Source of the DNA: Myxococcales bacterium
GTDB taxonomy: Bacteria > Myxococcota_A > Polyangia > Haliangiales > Haliangiaceae
Length of the DNA: 48,681 bases
Direction: 5' to 3'
NCBI GenBank assembly: GCA_011526095.1
Contig: WYBA01000046.1
Span: 1 to 48,681 of the forward strand
The translations under genes were made by a program, and so were the position numbers. A model generated the notes under the pieces. The model was not told where the DNA came from. It saw only the letters and a program-made list of their open reading frames with translations, and made no database searches. Position 1 is the first letter of the stretch; each line of letters begins with the position of its first letter. Below, piece by piece: positions 8,259-15,913 of this stretch.

Positions 8259-10970
8259 CTACTTCGGCGCGAGGGCGTGCAGCTTGTCGAGCGCCGCGAG
8301 CAGGTCGACCTGCTCGGTCAGCACCGGCCGCATCGGGTCGCCCCGCGACTCCATCCGCGCCAGCGCGGTCTCGATCGTGAACCGGCCCGGGTCGAGGCCG
8401 GGCACGACCTCGTCCCAGGTCAGCGGCATCGACACGCGCGCCCCGACCACGGGCCGGACGCTGAACGGCGCGACGAGCAGCTGGCCGTGGGCGTTCTGGC
8501 CCCAGTCGAGGTAGACGCGGCCGCCGCGGCGCGCCGGGTTGCGGTGGGTCGTCGCGATGTCGCGGTGCTCGTGCTCGACGACCATCGCGATCAGGTAGGC
8601 GAGCATCCGCGCCTGGTCGTGGGTGAGCTGGCGAGCCAGCGGGATCAGCACGTGCAACCCCGTCTGGCCCGAGGTCTTGACGTAGTTCGGCAGCCCGATC
8701 TGCTCGCACACCGCGTGGACCGCGAGCGCGAGCGGCACCACGTTCTCCCGCGGCGCGCCCTTGGGATCGAAGTCGACGATCGTCCAGTCCGGGCGCTGGA
8801 CGTCGGGGACCCGGCTCGACCACACGTGCAGCGGGATCGTGCCGAGGTTGGCGAGGTAGGCCAGCCCGTCGGCGTCGTCGATCAGCGTGTAGTGGATCTC
8901 GCGCCCCGAGCCCTCGCTCCACAGCGCGATCGTGCGCAGCCACGGCGGGACCCACTCGGGCAGATCCTTCTGGTAGAAGCTCTTGCCGTGGATGCCGTCG
9001 GGGAACCGCGTCATCACCGTCGGGCGGTCCTTCAGGTACGGCAGGATCCACGGCGCGATCGCGCGGTAGTAGGCGATCAGGTCGCCCTTGGTGTAGCCGT
9101 CCTCGGGCCAGAACACCTTCTTGAGGTTGGTCAGCCGCAGCTCGCGCGGCGCCTCGTCGACGACGACCTCGCCCTGCGGCGCCGGCGCGTCGTCGATCTC
9201 CAGCGCGGGCGCGCGTCCGGGCGCCGCCGCGCCGCCCGCCACCGCCGGCGCCGGCACGCCGCACTCCTCGGCGGTCTTGTCGTCGCGCAGCCGCACGAAC
9301 ACCGGGAACCGCGGCACGCGCCCCGACTCGCCGTCGATCCACTCGCGGTAGCGGATCGTGCACACCAGCTCGGGGTGGACCCAGCGCGCGCCGTCGACGT
9401 GCTCGGGGCGACCGAACGGCGGGCTCCACGCCGGCAGCACGTCGAGCCGCGCGCGCAGCGCCACCAGCGCGTCGGTGTCGAGCCCGGTGCCGACCTTGCC
9501 GGCGAACACCCACGTCGGGTGGTCGCGCAGGCACAGGTACAGCGCGCCGAGCCCCGTGCGCGTGCCCTTGGGCGGGGTGTAGCCGCAGATCGCGACGTCG
9601 ATCTCGGGATCGACCTTGAGCTTGAGCCAGTCGCGCGACCGCGCGCCCTTGTAGGTCGAGTCGGCGCGCTTGGCGACGACGCCCTCGAGCCCCTTGGCCA
9701 CGACCGCGGCGAGGAACGCCTCGCCCTGCTGCTCGATGTGGTCGGCGTAGCGCAGCGGCCCCACCGGCGGGACCAGCCGGCGCGCGTAGGCCTTGCGCTC
9801 GACCAGCGGCTGCCCGCGCAGGTCGAGGCCGTCGACGCCGAGCAGGTCGAACACGAACAGCGTCGCCGGCAGCGCGGCGGCCGCGCGCTGGACCTCGCTG
9901 GCGCGGGACAGCTGGGCGCGCTGCTGCAGCAGGTTGAACACCGGCCGGCCCTCGCCGTCGAGCACGACGACCTCGCCGTCGAGCACCACGCCGGGGCACG
10001 GCAGCGCGCGCAGCGCGGCGGCGATCTCCGGGAACCGCGCGGTCGCGTCCTGGCCGGAGCGGTAGCGCAGCTCGGCGCGCCCGGCGCCGCCGAACGCGAT
10101 CATGCGGAAGCCGTCGTACTTGAGCTCGTAGATCCACGCCGGCGACGAGAACGGCGCGTCGGCGGTGTGGCACAGCATCGGCTGGAAGCCGCGCGGCTCG
10201 ATCGTCCGCGCCGGCAGGCCGCGGCCGGCCAGCTCGGCGCGCAGCGCGGCGATCCGCGCGGCGCCGCCCGCGAGCTCGTCGACGGTGAGCCCCGACAGGA
10301 TCGACGTCGCGGCGATCGGCTGGCCGGCGGCGAGCCAGCCCTCGGCCCAGGCGTCGCGCTTCTTGATCAGCAGCCACTCGTCGGAGCCCTTGCCGCTGCC
10401 GCGGCCGCGCCGATTCTTGCCGGTGTGGACCAGCGTGAACGCGCCGCGCAGCTTGTAGCCGCGCAGCTCGAACTTGATCTCGCCGTCGCGCATCCCCTGC
10501 GCGGCGTCGAGCAGCGGCAGGAACAGCCCGCGGTCCCACACGATCATCGGTCCGGCGCCGTAGTTGCCGGGCGGGATGACCGCCTCGAAGTCGACGTACT
10601 CGAGCGGGTGGTTCTCGACCTTGACCGCGAGCCGCTTGTCGTCGGGATCCATCGACGGCGGCTTCGGCACCGCCCACGAGCACAGCACGCCGTCGATCTC
10701 CAGGCGCAGGTCCCAGTGGTGCCGGGTCGCCTTGTGCTCGTGGATGACGAACACGCCGGCGCGTCCGGGAACCGGACCGGGGGCGGACGCGGGCGCGGGC
10801 GCGGGCGTGACCGCGGGCACGGCGCCGCCGCTGCCCATCGGTTCAGGCGTGCCGCCGGCCGAGCGCTTCGCCCGATAGGTTTCGAGGGGATCGGCGGCGG
10901 CGTCCGCCTCGGCGGCGGCCTTGCCGCGCCGCGACGTCGGGCTCCCCCGGGGAGTTTTCGCGGCCGCCAC
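8259..10970 (-). CDS. ligD: multidomain ATP-dependent DNA ligase LigD
   Basis: The protein has 903 residues and acts with Ku in bacterial non-homologous end joining. The order is phosphoesterase (about 70-205, HEHKATRHHWDLRLE with the metal-binding histidines), ligase (about 265-570, with KYDG and adenylated Lys284, then EGVVAKR and the LKLK segment), and polymerase/primase (about 605-900, with VDFDP catalytic aspartates and SGQTGLHV). This PE-LIG-POL order is the Pseudomonas type, unlike mycobacteria. A basic, Pro/Ala-rich N-terminus of about 65 residues precedes the phosphoesterase. The GTG lies only 26 bp from the divergent ku start. It is first in an operon with DUF72, the CoA-hydroxylase-like gene and the RlmI-like gene. 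Confidence 0.96.
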   Translation of the reverse strand: MAAAKTPRGSPTSRRGKAAAEADAAADPLETYRAKRSAGGTPEPMGSGGAVPAVTPAPAPASAPGPVPGRAGVFVIHEHKATRHHWDLRLEIDGVLCSWAVPKPPSMDPDDKRLAVKVENHPLEYVDFEAVIPPGNYGAGPMIVWDRGLFLPLLDAAQGMRDGEIKFELRGYKLRGAFTLVHTGKNRRGRGSGKGSDEWLLIKKRDAWAEGWLAAGQPIAATSILSGLTVDELAGGAARIAALRAELAGRGLPARTIEPRGFQPMLCHTADAPFSSPAWIYELKYDGFRMIAFGGAGRAELRYRSGQDATARFPEIAAALRALPCPGVVLDGEVVVLDGEGRPVFNLLQQRAQLSRASEVQRAAAALPATLFVFDLLGVDGLDLRGQPLVERKAYARRLVPPVGPLRYADHIEQQGEAFLAAVVAKGLEGVVAKRADSTYKGARSRDWLKLKVDPEIDVAICGYTPPKGTRTGLGALYLCLRDHPTWVFAGKVGTGLDTDALVALRARLDVLPAWSPPFGRPEHVDGARWVHPELVCTIRYREWIDGESGRVPRFPVFVRLRDDKTAEECGVPAPAVAGGAAAPGRAPALEIDDAPAPQGEVVVDEAPRELRLTNLKKVFWPEDGYTKGDLIAYYRAIAPWILPYLKDRPTVMTRFPDGIHGKSFYQKDLPEWVPPWLRTIALWSEGSGREIHYTLIDDADGLAYLANLGTIPLHVWSSRVPDVQRPDWTIVDFDPKGAPRENVVPLALAVHAVCEQIGLPNYVKTSGQTGLHVLIPLARQLTHDQARMLAYLIAMVVEHEHRDIATTHRNPARRGGRVYLDWGQNAHGQLLVAPFSVRPVVGARVSMPLTWDEVVPGLDPGRFTIETALARMESRGDPMRPVLTEQVDLLAALDKLHALAPK

Positions 10971-10996
10971 GGCCAGGCTGTTATCATTTTTTTCCC
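10971..10996. promoter_or_regulatory. 26-bp divergent ligD/ku spacer with TTATCATT core
   Basis: This is the only AT-rich stretch between the two start codons. On the + strand TATCAT (10982-10987) lies 9 nt before the ku ATG. On the - strand the same bases read ATGATA, 10-15 nt before the ligD GTG. The spacer is too short for two separate full promoters, so any -35 elements must lie inside the opposing coding region. Confidence 0.5.
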
Positions 10997-11884
10997 ATGC
11001 CCGCCCGCGCCATCGGTACGGCCACGATCTCGTTCGGCCTGGTCTCCATCCCGGTCAAGCTGTTCACCTCGACCGAGTCGGGCGGCGAGATCCACTTCAA
11101 CATGCTGCACGACGCCTGCGGCTCGCGGCTCAAGCAGCAGTACATCTGCACCAAGGACGGCGAGGTCGTCGACCGCGAGCACACGGTCAAGGGCTACGAG
11201 TTCGCCAAGGGCCAGTACGTCGTGCTGTCGAGCGAGGAGCTCAAGGCGCTCGACGCGGTCGCCACCCAGAGCGTCGACCTGGTCGAGTTCGTCCCGGCGA
11301 CCGCGGTCGACCCGCTGTACATCGAGAAGTCGTACTACCTCGGCCCCGACAAGGGCGGCGAGCGCGCCTACCGCCTGCTGCGCGAGGCGATGCTCGACTC
11401 GGGGCTGGTCGGCGTCGCGTCGTACTCGGCGCGCGGCAAGCAGTACGTCGTGATGGTGCGGCCGTACGAGGACGGCCTGGTGCTGCACCAGCTCCGCTAC
11501 GCCGAGGAGATCAAGGAGTGGAAGGAGGTCCCGCTGCCGGACCTGCCGGAGGTCAAGGACGCCGAGCTGCAGCTCGCCAAGCAGATCATCCAGCAGATCG
11601 CCAGCGACACCTTCGACCCGCGCAAGTACAAGGACGAGGTCCGCGGCCGGATGCTGGAGCTGATCCAGCAGAAGATCGACGGCCAGGAGATCACCGCCGC
11701 GCCCGAGGCGCCGCAGGGCAAGATCATCGATCTGATGGAGGCGCTGAAGGCGAGCCTGGGCGTCAAGGCCGCGGGCGGCGACGAGCGCCTGCCGGCGATC
11801 GCCGCGGCGACCGAGCCGGCGGCCGAGGCCGAGGCCGAGGCGGCCGAGGCACCGGCGAAGAAGAAGTCGTCACGGCGGCGGTGA
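10997..11884 (+). CDS. ku: Ku homodimer DNA end-binding protein
   Basis: The protein has 295 residues. The core beta-barrel/bridge region is canonical, from ARAIGTATISFGLVSIPVKL through HFNMLH, a KGYEF segment, the YYLGPD segment and VVMVRPYEDGLVLHQLRY. The C-terminus (about 255-295) is an Ala/Glu stretch ending in KKKSSRRR, a basic tail of the kind thought to assist DNA binding and LigD recruitment. It is divergent from ligD. The last 15 bp overlap the convergent hypothetical gene. The start is the first ATG and is fixed by the conserved N-terminal strand. No Shine-Dalgarno is present; TATCAT is 9 nt upstream. Confidence 0.96.
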   Translation: MPARAIGTATISFGLVSIPVKLFTSTESGGEIHFNMLHDACGSRLKQQYICTKDGEVVDREHTVKGYEFAKGQYVVLSSEELKALDAVATQSVDLVEFVPATAVDPLYIEKSYYLGPDKGGERAYRLLREAMLDSGLVGVASYSARGKQYVVMVRPYEDGLVLHQLRYAEEIKEWKEVPLPDLPEVKDAELQLAKQIIQQIASDTFDPRKYKDEVRGRMLELIQQKIDGQEITAAPEAPQGKIIDLMEALKASLGVKAAGGDERLPAIAAATEPAAEAEAEAAEAPAKKKSSRRR

Positions 11885-13312
11885 CGCGGTCGGCGGCGCC
11901 GGCGCCGGCGCGACCTGGCGCCACGGCGTCCGCACCGCGCGCAGCTCGATCAGCGCGCGCACGCCGCGGGCCGGCGCGTGACCATCGAGCGCGGGGTCGA
12001 GCGCGCCCAGGCCGATCGACGCGTCGACCGTGACCGCGACCGCCAGGCCGCGGCCGACCGGCAGCGCGGCGTCGAGGCTGGCGCCGACGAGCCGCTCGCG
12101 CGCGACGACGTCCTCGTCGAGGAAGTAGGTCGCGCGCGACACGAACGCCGCCGCGCGGGCGGAGCCACCGGCGACCAGCGCGCGCAGCCACGCGGTGCCG
12201 CGGTCCTCGACGATCACGTCGGCCAGGACGTTGGTGTCGAGGGTGCGGTCGTACGCGACCGCGGCCGCGCGCGCGGGCGTCCCGCCGTAGGCCGCGACGC
12301 GCGCGATCGTGCGGGCGACGTCGGGCAGCCCGGTCGTGCCGATCGTGGTCATGTCGTCGACGCCGGGGCCGGACGTCGTCGAGGTGATCGTGCCGGTGCC
12401 GGCGAACCCGAGCGACAGATCGAGCAGCACCCGCTCCTGCCCCACCCCGATCCCGGTCAGCCGCAGCGGCACCGCGTCGACGATCGCCGCGCCGTTGTCG
12501 GCCTGGATCCCGTGGAACCCGATCGCGAACACGTCGATCCGGCGATCGGCCGGGGCGAGCGGCCCGCGCTGCCGGTAGAACCGGACGAACCACATCTCGC
12601 CGCGCAGCTCGACCCGCGCGTCGCCCTCGCCGGGCAGCCCCGACCACCGCCACCGCTGGTCGGCGGTGAACCCCGCGATCGCGACGCCGCGCCCGGGCCG
12701 CCACGCCCACCGCGCGCCCTCGACGTCGAACCCGAACCCGGCCTCGCTGTAGCGCTCGTCGAGCGTCGCGCGCGGCGCGGTCAGCCGCGGCGTCGCGCCG
12801 ATCACCGCGGCCTCGCGCAGGCGCAGCGGGAACAGCGACAGGCCGGCGAGCTCGGGGCCGAACATCGCGCCCGAGATCCCGGGCTCGAGGCACAGCGCGC
12901 CCCACTGCTGCGCGCTGCCGACGACCGGCGCGTCGGCGGTGATCACGCCCCCGCGCGCCGACGCGCCGACGTGGAGCAGATCGCAGCGCTCGGCGCGCGC
13001 CGTGTACGCGACGCCGACGACCGCGTCGAGCGTCGCGTCGCGCCGGTCCGCCCCGGCGCCGAGCGAGGCGGTGACGTCGACGCGCTGCTCGACCACGCGG
13101 GTGGTCGCGGCGTAGAGGCCGACCAGCGCGCGCACGTCGTCGAGCCCCTGCCGCGTCTGGTCGAACCGGTGGCGGACCTCCTGCTCCTGGCTCTCGCTCC
13201 ACAGGCCGGTGATCTCGCGAACCAGGTCGAGCCACGGCTCCGCCCGCGCCGCGCCGGGCGCGGCGAGCACGACCGTGGCCGCGGCGGCCGCGAGCGCGGC
13301 CTGCCACCTCAA
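11870..13312 (-). CDS. secreted protein of unknown function
   Basis: About 480 residues begin with a Sec-type signal peptide (LRWQAALAAAAATVVLAAPGAARA) and then PWLDLVREITGLWSESQ. I do not recognise a family. The body is rich in short beta-like strands with regular Gly and aromatic residues (RWAWRPG, WRWSGLPGEG, MWFVRFYRQRGP), which could fit an outer-membrane or periplasmic beta protein. It ends in a Pro-rich tail. I chose the TTG start because it overlaps the TGA of the cyclase-like gene (TTGA) and gives the complete signal peptide. Longer frames run through that gene and are not credible. The 3' end overlaps ku by 15 bp in the convergent direction. Confidence 0.68.
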   Translation of the reverse strand: MRWQAALAAAAATVVLAAPGAARAEPWLDLVREITGLWSESQEQEVRHRFDQTRQGLDDVRALVGLYAATTRVVEQRVDVTASLGAGADRRDATLDAVVGVAYTARAERCDLLHVGASARGGVITADAPVVGSAQQWGALCLEPGISGAMFGPELAGLSLFPLRLREAAVIGATPRLTAPRATLDERYSEAGFGFDVEGARWAWRPGRGVAIAGFTADQRWRWSGLPGEGDARVELRGEMWFVRFYRQRGPLAPADRRIDVFAIGFHGIQADNGAAIVDAVPLRLTGIGVGQERVLLDLSLGFAGTGTITSTTSGPGVDDMTTIGTTGLPDVARTIARVAAYGGTPARAAAVAYDRTLDTNVLADVIVEDRGTAWLRALVAGGSARAAAFVSRATYFLDEDVVARERLVGASLDAALPVGRGLAVAVTVDASIGLGALDPALDGHAPARGVRALIELRAVRTPWRQVAPAPAPPTASPPP

Positions 13313-13926
13313 CCGGCCACCACCCGCACCGCGCCCACCGCCCAGACCGCGCCCTCCGCCAGCGGCTCGACCGCCACCTCGGGCACGTCGGCCGCGGCCG
13401 CGGCCGTGAGCAGGATCTCGCCGGCGCGCGCGGTGTCCTCGCCGAGCTTGCTGGCGGCGTTCACCTCGGCGCCGTACACGTCGTGGTCGCCGATGCGCAG
13501 GACCTTGCCGCGGCCGAGGCCGACGCACAACAGGATGCGGTCCTCGTCACGTCGGCCCGCGTTCGCCGCGGCGCACGCCGCCTGCATCTCGCGCGCGCAC
13601 GCGAGCGCGCCCCTGGTGCGGCGGAAGATCACCAGGAAGCTGTCCGCCTCGCTCTTGATGAGGATGCCGTCGTGGGCTGCGACGATCGGCAGCAGCAACC
13701 GCCGGCTCTGCTGGATCACCTGCAGAAAGTGGAGGATGCCGAACTCGGCGACGCGGCGCGAGAACCCGGCGAGGTCGGTGAACATCACCGCCCAGTCCTC
13801 GCCGAACAGGTCCCAGATCCGGGCGTCGATCGCCGCGCGATCGGCGTCGGGTCGCCCGCGCTCCTCGATCAGCCGCCACAGCCGCGCCTCGCTGCCCTTC
13901 AGCCGGGGATCGCCGTCGTCGATCAT
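13309..13926 (-). CDS. small class III nucleotidyl cyclase-like protein, partly degenerate
   Basis: About 205 residues are almost entirely a class III adenylate/guanylate cyclase catalytic fold: VMFTDLAGFSRRV (first metal Asp), a long helix, GILIKSEADSFLVIFR, then DVYGAEVNAASKL and GEILLT. The first Asp and the Asp of EAD remain, but the usual KxxGD Gly is Ala and the transition-state Arg of the Nx3R motif is Lys. It may therefore be weakly active or purely regulatory. No transmembrane or sensor domain is present. I chose the ATG before IDDGDP; the longer frame has no coding character, and TATCCT lies 7 nt upstream. It is coupled to the secreted protein downstream. Confidence 0.8.
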   Translation of the reverse strand: MIDDGDPRLKGSEARLWRLIEERGRPDADRAAIDARIWDLFGEDWAVMFTDLAGFSRRVAEFGILHFLQVIQQSRRLLLPIVAAHDGILIKSEADSFLVIFRRTRGALACAREMQAACAAANAGRRDEDRILLCVGLGRGKVLRIGDHDVYGAEVNAASKLGEDTARAGEILLTAAAAADVPEVAVEPLAEGAVWAVGAVRVVAG

Positions 13927-13966
13927 GACGCCCAGGATACTCGCGTTGCCGGCGGCGTTGCCGTTC

Positions 13967-13987
13967 GCGACGCGCGGCGCGCGTCGC
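13967..13987. promoter_or_regulatory. perfect inverted repeat, candidate sigma54 enhancer site
   Basis: GCGACGCGC and GCGCGTCGC form a perfect 9-bp dyad around a 3-nt centre. It lies about 45 bp upstream of the -24 element of the sigma54 promoter, or roughly 70-90 bp before the expected transcription start, where upstream activator sites often lie. A second, shorter dyad (TCGCG-ATTC-CGCGA) is at 13999-14012. GC-rich DNA yields chance dyads, so this is provisional. Confidence 0.4.
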
Positions 13988-14031
13988 CAGCGCTGCGCTC
14001 GCGATTCCGCGACCTTCGTGCGCGGGGGCGC

Positions 14032-14047
14032 TGGCACGTCGGTTGCT
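14032..14047 (+). promoter_or_regulatory. sigma54 (-24/-12) promoter
   Basis: TGGCACG-N4-TTGCT is a full match to the RpoN consensus, with GG and GC separated by exactly 10 nt. The predicted transcription start, about 12 nt after the GC, falls a few bases before the GTG of the carbohydrate-binding-module gene. It drives the three-gene CBM/PHP/GH13-radical SAM unit. A sigma54 activator gene lies about 5 kb downstream. Confidence 0.82.
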
Positions 14048-14060
14048 GACCCGCGGGCTC

Positions 14061-15008
14061 GTGAACCACGACAACGAGCTCCCTCCCACCCTCGTTCAGT
14101 CCGCCCTTCGCCGTCTCCGCCAGGGCACGGTCTCGGTCAGCGGCGCCGCCCTCGCCGGCGGCGCCCTGCTGCACCTGCCGATGACCGCCGCCTGCGTCGA
14201 GGACCCCGAGCTGTCCGCCACCGAGCAAGCGGACTGGGCCCAGTTCGAGGGCCAGCGCAACACGGCCATGGTCAGCTACACCGGCGGCTACTGGAAGGAG
14301 TGCCGCCAGCCCAACACCCGCTTCGGGTGCGGCTCGGTCGACTACTTCATCAAGGTCCGCGTCAAGCCGGTCGCCGGCGTCGACCTGGCGTGGAAGCGCG
14401 TCGGCGTCGTCTACAAGACGCCGTCGGACACCAGCGAGCGCACCGCCGTCGGCTACTACTTCACGACCTGGGGCAACGGCGACGAGGAGTGGCACGTGCC
14501 GATCAACGTCCCGACCTGGCAGCCGACGGTGCTGTTCGACACCTGGTACCAGACCGGCGGCGGCGAGACGTTCTACGACGACAACGGCGGCGAGCTGCAC
14601 GTCATCAACGACGGCCCGGCGTACAACGTCGTCCGCGTCGAGCCGTGGACCTCGACCGTCACCGTCGGCGACGACGGCGTGCGCGGCACGCTGTCCTTGC
14701 AGCTCACCGATCTCGACTACGACAAGCAGATCGAGCTGTGGGGCACGACCGACGGCTGGCAGACGATGCACAAGCTGACGACCGGCGGCCAGGGCGACGT
14801 CAACAAGTGGTACTGGGTCGAGGACTACCCGTGGAGCGCGGGCCGCGAGCGGTGGCAGATCGACCTCGACCTGCCGGGCAGCGCGGACACGTTCGAGTAC
14901 GCGGTCGTCTACCGCCACGGCGTCGTCGGCGGCGCCCGCCCGTACGAGTTCTGGGACAACAACGGCGGCAGCAACTACCGCGTCGAGCGGTCGGTGGTGG
15001 TCGAGTGA
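14061..15008 (+). CDS. exported protein with tandem starch-binding (CBM21-like) modules
   Basis: The protein has 315 residues. An N-terminal segment has ALRRLRQ, a hydrophobic run and MTAAC, which reads as a possible lipoprotein or Tat-like signal with Cys45. Two modules of about 110 residues follow. Each ends in the pattern of CBM21-type domains: WYQTGGGETFYDDNGGELHVI in the first and YEFWDNNGGSNYRVE in the second. CBM21 modules bind alpha-glucans such as starch and glycogen. I chose the GTG over an in-frame TTG 18 nt earlier because that TTG is part of the -12 promoter element. The stop overlaps the PHP gene start (GTGA). No catalytic domain is present, so it probably delivers or senses polysaccharide. 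Confidence 0.75.
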   Translation: MNHDNELPPTLVQSALRRLRQGTVSVSGAALAGGALLHLPMTAACVEDPELSATEQADWAQFEGQRNTAMVSYTGGYWKECRQPNTRFGCGSVDYFIKVRVKPVAGVDLAWKRVGVVYKTPSDTSERTAVGYYFTTWGNGDEEWHVPINVPTWQPTVLFDTWYQTGGGETFYDDNGGELHVINDGPAYNVVRVEPWTSTVTVGDDGVRGTLSLQLTDLDYDKQIELWGTTDGWQTMHKLTTGGQGDVNKWYWVEDYPWSAGRERWQIDLDLPGSADTFEYAVVYRHGVVGGARPYEFWDNNGGSNYRVERSVVVE

Positions 15009-15895
15009 GCGCCGCGGCGCGGCGCGTCGGTGAGGCGCCGGTGATCGGGCCGGACAAGGTCGCGACCGACCTCCACGGCCACACCCTGTTCAGCGACGGC
15101 CGCGCCACCCCCGAGGACTTCGTCCACTTCCGGGCGGAGCTCGGGTTCGACGTGGTCGCGATCAGCGACCACGACACGTTCGCCGGCGTGCCGCGCGCCG
15201 CCGCGGCGGCGCAGGCGCTCGGCGTCACGCTGGTGCCGGCGATGGAGGTCACGACCTTCGTCCACTTCGGCACGCCGCGCGCCGAGCAGATCCACCTGCT
15301 CGCGTACTTCCCCCCCGGGCGCGCGCTCGACGGCTCGCTCGGCGAGACCCGGCTGGGCGCGCGCGCGGTCGCGGTGTGCCGGCGGTGGCGACAGTTCGTG
15401 CTGGCGTGGCTCGACGGCCTGCCCGAGGCGCGGCGGTGGTTCCTCGACCCGGAGCGCACGCTCGAGGCGCGCGTCGGCACCGAGTTCCCGCAGCTGCAGA
15501 GCTTCCTCAACCTGCTGCACGCGCGCGACCTCGGCGTCTACGAGGACTTCATCCGCCACCACGTCCGGTTCTGGACCGAGGACGCGGAGCTGTTCGGGTG
15601 GTCGCCGGAGCAGGCGATCGAGACGATCCGCGCCGACGGCGCGATCGACGTCGTCGCCCACCCCAACCGGATCCGCGACAAGGCGCGGATGGACCGCGTG
15701 CTCGACGCCGCGACCGGCATCGAGGTCTACACGTCGCGCCACGCGCCGGAGATCGCCGCGCGGTTCCTCGCCCGCGCCGAGGCGACCGGCAAGCTGTGGA
15801 CGGCGTCGGCGGACGACCACGGCCACACCACGTACGTCCGGCCGGCGGACGGCACGCCGCGCGCGTCGGTCGATCGCTTGCTCGCCGGGCGCTGA
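15005..15895 (+). CDS. PHP-domain metal-dependent phosphoesterase
   Basis: The protein has 296 residues with the PHP metal-binding motifs in order: DLHGHTLFSDG (His24, His26), ISDHD (55-57), AMEVTT (Glu81), VVAHPNR, and a final SADDHGHT. The PHP family hydrolyses phosphoester bonds in nucleotides, nucleic acids or small molecules. It is longer than a minimal PHP domain because of a roughly 100-residue helical insertion after the Glu motif (REFV-like CRRWRQFVLAWLDGLPEARRWFL and following). The GTG start overlaps the upstream stop by 4 bp, and the GH13/radical SAM gene begins 18 bp after its stop. Co-transcription suggests a phosphorylated sugar or polysaccharide substrate, but a nuclease role cannot be excluded. 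Confidence 0.85.
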   Translation: MSAAARRVGEAPVIGPDKVATDLHGHTLFSDGRATPEDFVHFRAELGFDVVAISDHDTFAGVPRAAAAAQALGVTLVPAMEVTTFVHFGTPRAEQIHLLAYFPPGRALDGSLGETRLGARAVAVCRRWRQFVLAWLDGLPEARRWFLDPERTLEARVGTEFPQLQSFLNLLHARDLGVYEDFIRHHVRFWTEDAELFGWSPEQAIETIRADGAIDVVAHPNRIRDKARMDRVLDAATGIEVYTSRHAPEIAARFLARAEATGKLWTASADDHGHTTYVRPADGTPRASVDRLLAGR

Positions 15896-15913
15896 GCCTG
15901 GTAACGACCGGCG

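Noticed and set aside
5491..10683. A 1730-residue frame that seems to fuse ligD, DUF72 and the flavoenzyme
   Set aside because: Only the part from 7527 downward encodes recognisable protein. The rest reads ligD and DUF72 out of frame.
14043..14060. TTG start for the CBM gene
   Set aside because: The TTG is part of the -12 element of the sigma54 promoter, so it lies upstream of the transcription start.
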